Assembly: GCA_016874135.1 (NCBI GenBank)
Contig: VGVE01000004.1
Location: forward strand, 16,862 to 80,861
DNA length: 64,000 bases
Source of the DNA: Gammaproteobacteria bacterium
GTDB taxonomy: Bacteria; Pseudomonadota; Gammaproteobacteria; Pseudomonadales; Azotimanducaceae
Direction of reading: 5' to 3'
The notes under the pieces were generated by a model. That model had not been told where the DNA came from and ran no database searches. It saw nothing but the letters and a program-made list of their open reading frames with translations. The position numbers and the translations under genes were made by a program. This document shows positions 62,213 to 64,000 of this stretch, in pieces; the stretch's first letter is position 1; each line of letters opens with the position of its first letter.

Positions 62213-62992
62213 ATGAAAATGCATTGGGAAGTCCATCCAGGCACCGGACCGCTCGCGCTCTTCGTGCACGGCTTTCTTATGAGCCGGGCACAGTGGCTGC
62301 GTAACACCGCACCACTCGCTGGCGTGTGTCGTCCTGTTGTAGTCGAACTGTGGGGCCATGGTCGTTCGCCTGCACCAGATGATCCCGTGGCCTACGCACC
62401 CGACGCGTTGGTGCAGACACTGGATGATATCCGCTCGGAACTGAGCGAGGCACGGTGGCTGCTCTGCGGATACTCCCTGGGCGCAGCACTGACTTTGCGT
62501 TACGCGCTGGAACATCCGGAGCGGATCATCGCCCACGCCTGGACGAACTCCACTTCGGCGCTGGCAGACTCCGCCCAACAGAACGCCTGGCGCGAACAGG
62601 GTCTTGCCGGCCGGCAGCGCTTCATCAACGACGGCATTCCAGCCATCGAGCGCATTGCCGTTCACCCGCGTCACGCCAAACACCTGCCCGAGGATGTCAG
62701 AACGCCGCTGCTCGCGGATGCTTCAGGCCACAACCCGCTCGGCATCGCCAACATCATGGCCTACACCACGCCGGAACTCAGCGTGCGCGACCGGATCGCC
62801 CACAACAGCCGGCCAGCGCTGCTCATCCAGGGGCAGCGGGAGACCCGATTCAATCCGTTCGCCGATCACGCCAAGGCGCACATGGCGATGCTCGAGGTCG
62901 CGCATCTCAACACCGGTCATGGCGTCAACATGGAAGATGCGCCAGGGTTCAATGCTGCGCTGGCCGGCTTCATCAGCAGGCACTCCGGGTGA
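62213..62992 (+). CDS. Alpha/beta-fold hydrolase
   Basis: A 259-residue hydrolase. GPLALFVHGFLMSRAQW contains the oxyanion HG. VVELWGHGRSPAPDD follows, and the nucleophile elbow is LLCGYSLGAALTLRYAL (G-x-S-x-G). The acid/His part includes LLIQGQRETRFNPFADHAKAHMAML and LNTGHGVNMEDAPGFNAAL. The family covers esterases, lactonases and C-C hydrolases. It is divergent from the asparaginase-like gene with only 17 bases between, so promoters must overlap the coding starts. Its stop codon overlaps the GTG of the next gene (GTGA), indicating coupling. Confidence 0.88.
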   Translation: MKMHWEVHPGTGPLALFVHGFLMSRAQWLRNTAPLAGVCRPVVVELWGHGRSPAPDDPVAYAPDALVQTLDDIRSELSEARWLLCGYSLGAALTLRYALEHPERIIAHAWTNSTSALADSAQQNAWREQGLAGRQRFINDGIPAIERIAVHPRHAKHLPEDVRTPLLADASGHNPLGIANIMAYTTPELSVRDRIAHNSRPALLIQGQRETRFNPFADHAKAHMAMLEVAHLNTGHGVNMEDAPGFNAALAGFISRHSG

Positions 62993-63855
62993 ATCCGCAC
63001 AGCGTCGACGTCCTGATCGAAGAGCGGGCGGCAAAACTCATGCGCCGTCCATTGATCTGGCGTGCCGTGCAGCGCTACGTGTATCCGCTGTTCGGTTATC
63101 ACGACGCGATCCGCATGGTGGAAGAACTCAAGTACAGTAGCGGGCGCGAGGTGTTCGAATGGCTCTCCAGGCGCTTGAGTCTCCGCATCGAAAACGCCGA
63201 TCTCTCCAACATTCCGACAAAGGGGCGCGCGGTGATTATGGCCAATAATCCCGCGGGTATCGCCGACGGCATCGCTGTATTCGATGCGCTGAAGACCGTA
63301 CGCGACGACATCATCTTCCTCGCCAACCGGGACGCGATCCGGGCCATTCCAGGGCTTGATGAAATGATCATTCCGGTGGAATAGATGGAGCACCGCCGCG
63401 ACCACTCGCGCAATCGCGAAACCGTGAAAACGCTGCTGCAGGCCTTTCGTGATGAACGGCTGGTGGTCATTTTCCCTTCAGGGCGTCTCGCCCGCCCCAC
63501 GGTGCGCGGTCTGATTGAACGTCCATGGATGACTTCCGGCATGAACATGGCGATGCGTTACGGCTGCCCGGTGATTCCCCTGCACGTCAGAGGATTGAAC
63601 TCGGCCCTGTTCTACCTGCTTTAGTTCATCAAAACCGAACTAAAGGACATGACCCTCTTCAGAGAGCTACTGAACAAACAAGGAGTGAGGTATCGCATCA
63701 ACTCGGGCGAACCGTTTGCACCGGTGGGCGATCCGGAGGAACTGACGCTCGCACTGCGCGAATTTGTCACTGAAGCCATGCCAAGAGGTGAGCGCCGGTT
63801 CACGCCACATCTCGCCAATCAAACTGACCCTCAAACTGCCCGGAGTTCAACATGA
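62989..63855 (+). pseudogene. PlsC-like acyltransferase gene with two in-frame TAG codons
   Basis: A 288-codon frame starting at GTG (62989) that contains TAG at 63382-63384 and again at 63622-63624. All three parts read as one 1-acyl-glycerol-3-phosphate acyltransferase-type protein: VIMANNPAGIADGIAVFDAL, IPGLDEMIIPVE (first TAG), RDERLVVIFPSGRLARPTVRGLIERPWMTSG and LNSALFYLL (second TAG), then TELKDMTLFRELLNKQG. FPSGR is the substrate-binding motif; the usual HxxxxD is replaced by NNPAG-xx-D. Related proteins have Trp after PVE, so TGG-to-TAG is plausible. Two stops make a functional product unlikely unless they are read through or are sequence errors. Confidence 0.8.
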
Positions 63856-64000
63856 CCGCAACCGCCACCGCTCTGCTCGGCTTTGCCGGCTGGAGCCTGT
63901 TGCTGGTGTTCAGCATCGCGCTGTACCGCTCGCGGATTGGCCTCTCGCAAAAGAAAGCACTGAACTCGTTCAGCGCTACGGGAGACGATTTGCCGCCATT
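63852..64000 (+). CDS. MAPEG-family membrane protein, 5' part
   Basis: The first 49 codons of a gene running out of the window. The ATG at 63852 overlaps the preceding TGA (ATGA). The hydrophobic ALLGFAGWSLLLVFSIALYRSRI and the following GLSQKKALNSFSATGDD resemble the first helix and loop of bacterial MAPEG proteins (small four-helix membrane enzymes related to glutathione metabolism). The rest is needed to confirm it. Confidence 0.6.
   Translation, partial: MTATATALLGFAGWSLLLVFSIALYRSRIGLSQKKALNSFSATGDDLPP

Noticed and set aside
1..64000. CRISPR arrays, rRNA genes or a complete insertion sequence.
   Set aside because: No regular repeat-spacer array, rRNA-like sequence or transposase motif was found on either strand.

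Overview
The window reads as a chromosomal segment of a high-GC (roughly 60% by eye) proteobacterium, most likely an environmental gammaproteobacterium. The support is a PstSCAB-PhoU operon with a PHO-box-like site, a tRNA-Arg with encoded CCA, a TonB receptor, RND efflux and a RibB with a degenerate GTP-cyclohydrolase domain. There is also a heterotrophic lipid, aromatic and sugar-acid catabolic repertoire (acyl-CoA dehydrogenase, CaiB transferase, Rieske oxygenase, luciferase-like monooxygenase, amidohydrolases). No rRNA, CRISPR array or intact transposase was seen. The taxonomic call is an inference.

Layout. 0-5 kb: tandem Ca2+/Na+ antiporters, an acyl-CoA dehydrogenase and a penicillin-acylase-family hydrolase, all on the minus strand. 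5-8.2 kb: decayed genes, mainly a broken DUF3604 gene split by a ~293-bp insertion, plus a small GIY-YIG-like gene. 8.2-21.6 kb: ThDP enzyme with amidohydrolase, then a TonB receptor, PrxQ, a luciferase-like oxidoreductase and a serine hydrolase with clear hairpins, a Dabb-SDR-LysR-fragment unit, enoyl-CoA hydratase and a D-aminoacylase-family gene. 21.8-27.7 kb: porin-pstS-pstC-pstA-pstB-phoU, transcribed leftwards behind a PHO-box-like site.

27.7-39.2 kb is a low-density accessory zone. It holds remnants of surE, a D-aminoacylase duplicate, a serine hydrolase and a ring-hydroxylating oxygenase. It also holds a complete Rieske oxygenase divergent from a double NTF2-like gene, a GST, a GNAT protein, an ankyrin gene and its neighbour (each interrupted by one in-frame stop), a small exported protein and a membrane protein. 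39.2-44.5 kb: FAH-family hydrolase, Zn-alcohol dehydrogenase, RibB variant, CaiB transferase and a cupin.

44.7-50.1 kb: a TetR regulator with a palindromic operator candidate, an RND adaptor and pump, and tRNA-Arg, followed by a fragment of truncated hemoglobin. 51-54 kb: a non-phosphorylative L-fucose-type unit (SDR, lactonase, fuconate dehydratase). 54.4-64 kb: an interrupted HupE/UreJ gene, a 5'-truncated GFA gene, a DUF4143 ATPase, a PNPOx protein, a DEAD-box helicase, an Erm-like methyltransferase, a second D-aminoacylase-family gene with a short asparaginase-like protein, an alpha/beta hydrolase overlapping an acyltransferase gene with two in-frame TAGs, and the start of a MAPEG gene.

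The most unusual property is the number of coding frames broken by single in-frame stop codons while both flanks remain recognisable (DUF3604, surE, ankyrin, its neighbour, hupE, and twice in the acyltransferase). TAG also terminates apparently normal genes here, so recent pseudogenisation or sequence error is more likely than genome-wide recoding. No complete, convincingly new multi-gene system was found. The best leads are the 293-bp insertion, the 11-bp phased repeats at the oxygenase promoter, and the clustered nonsense codons.
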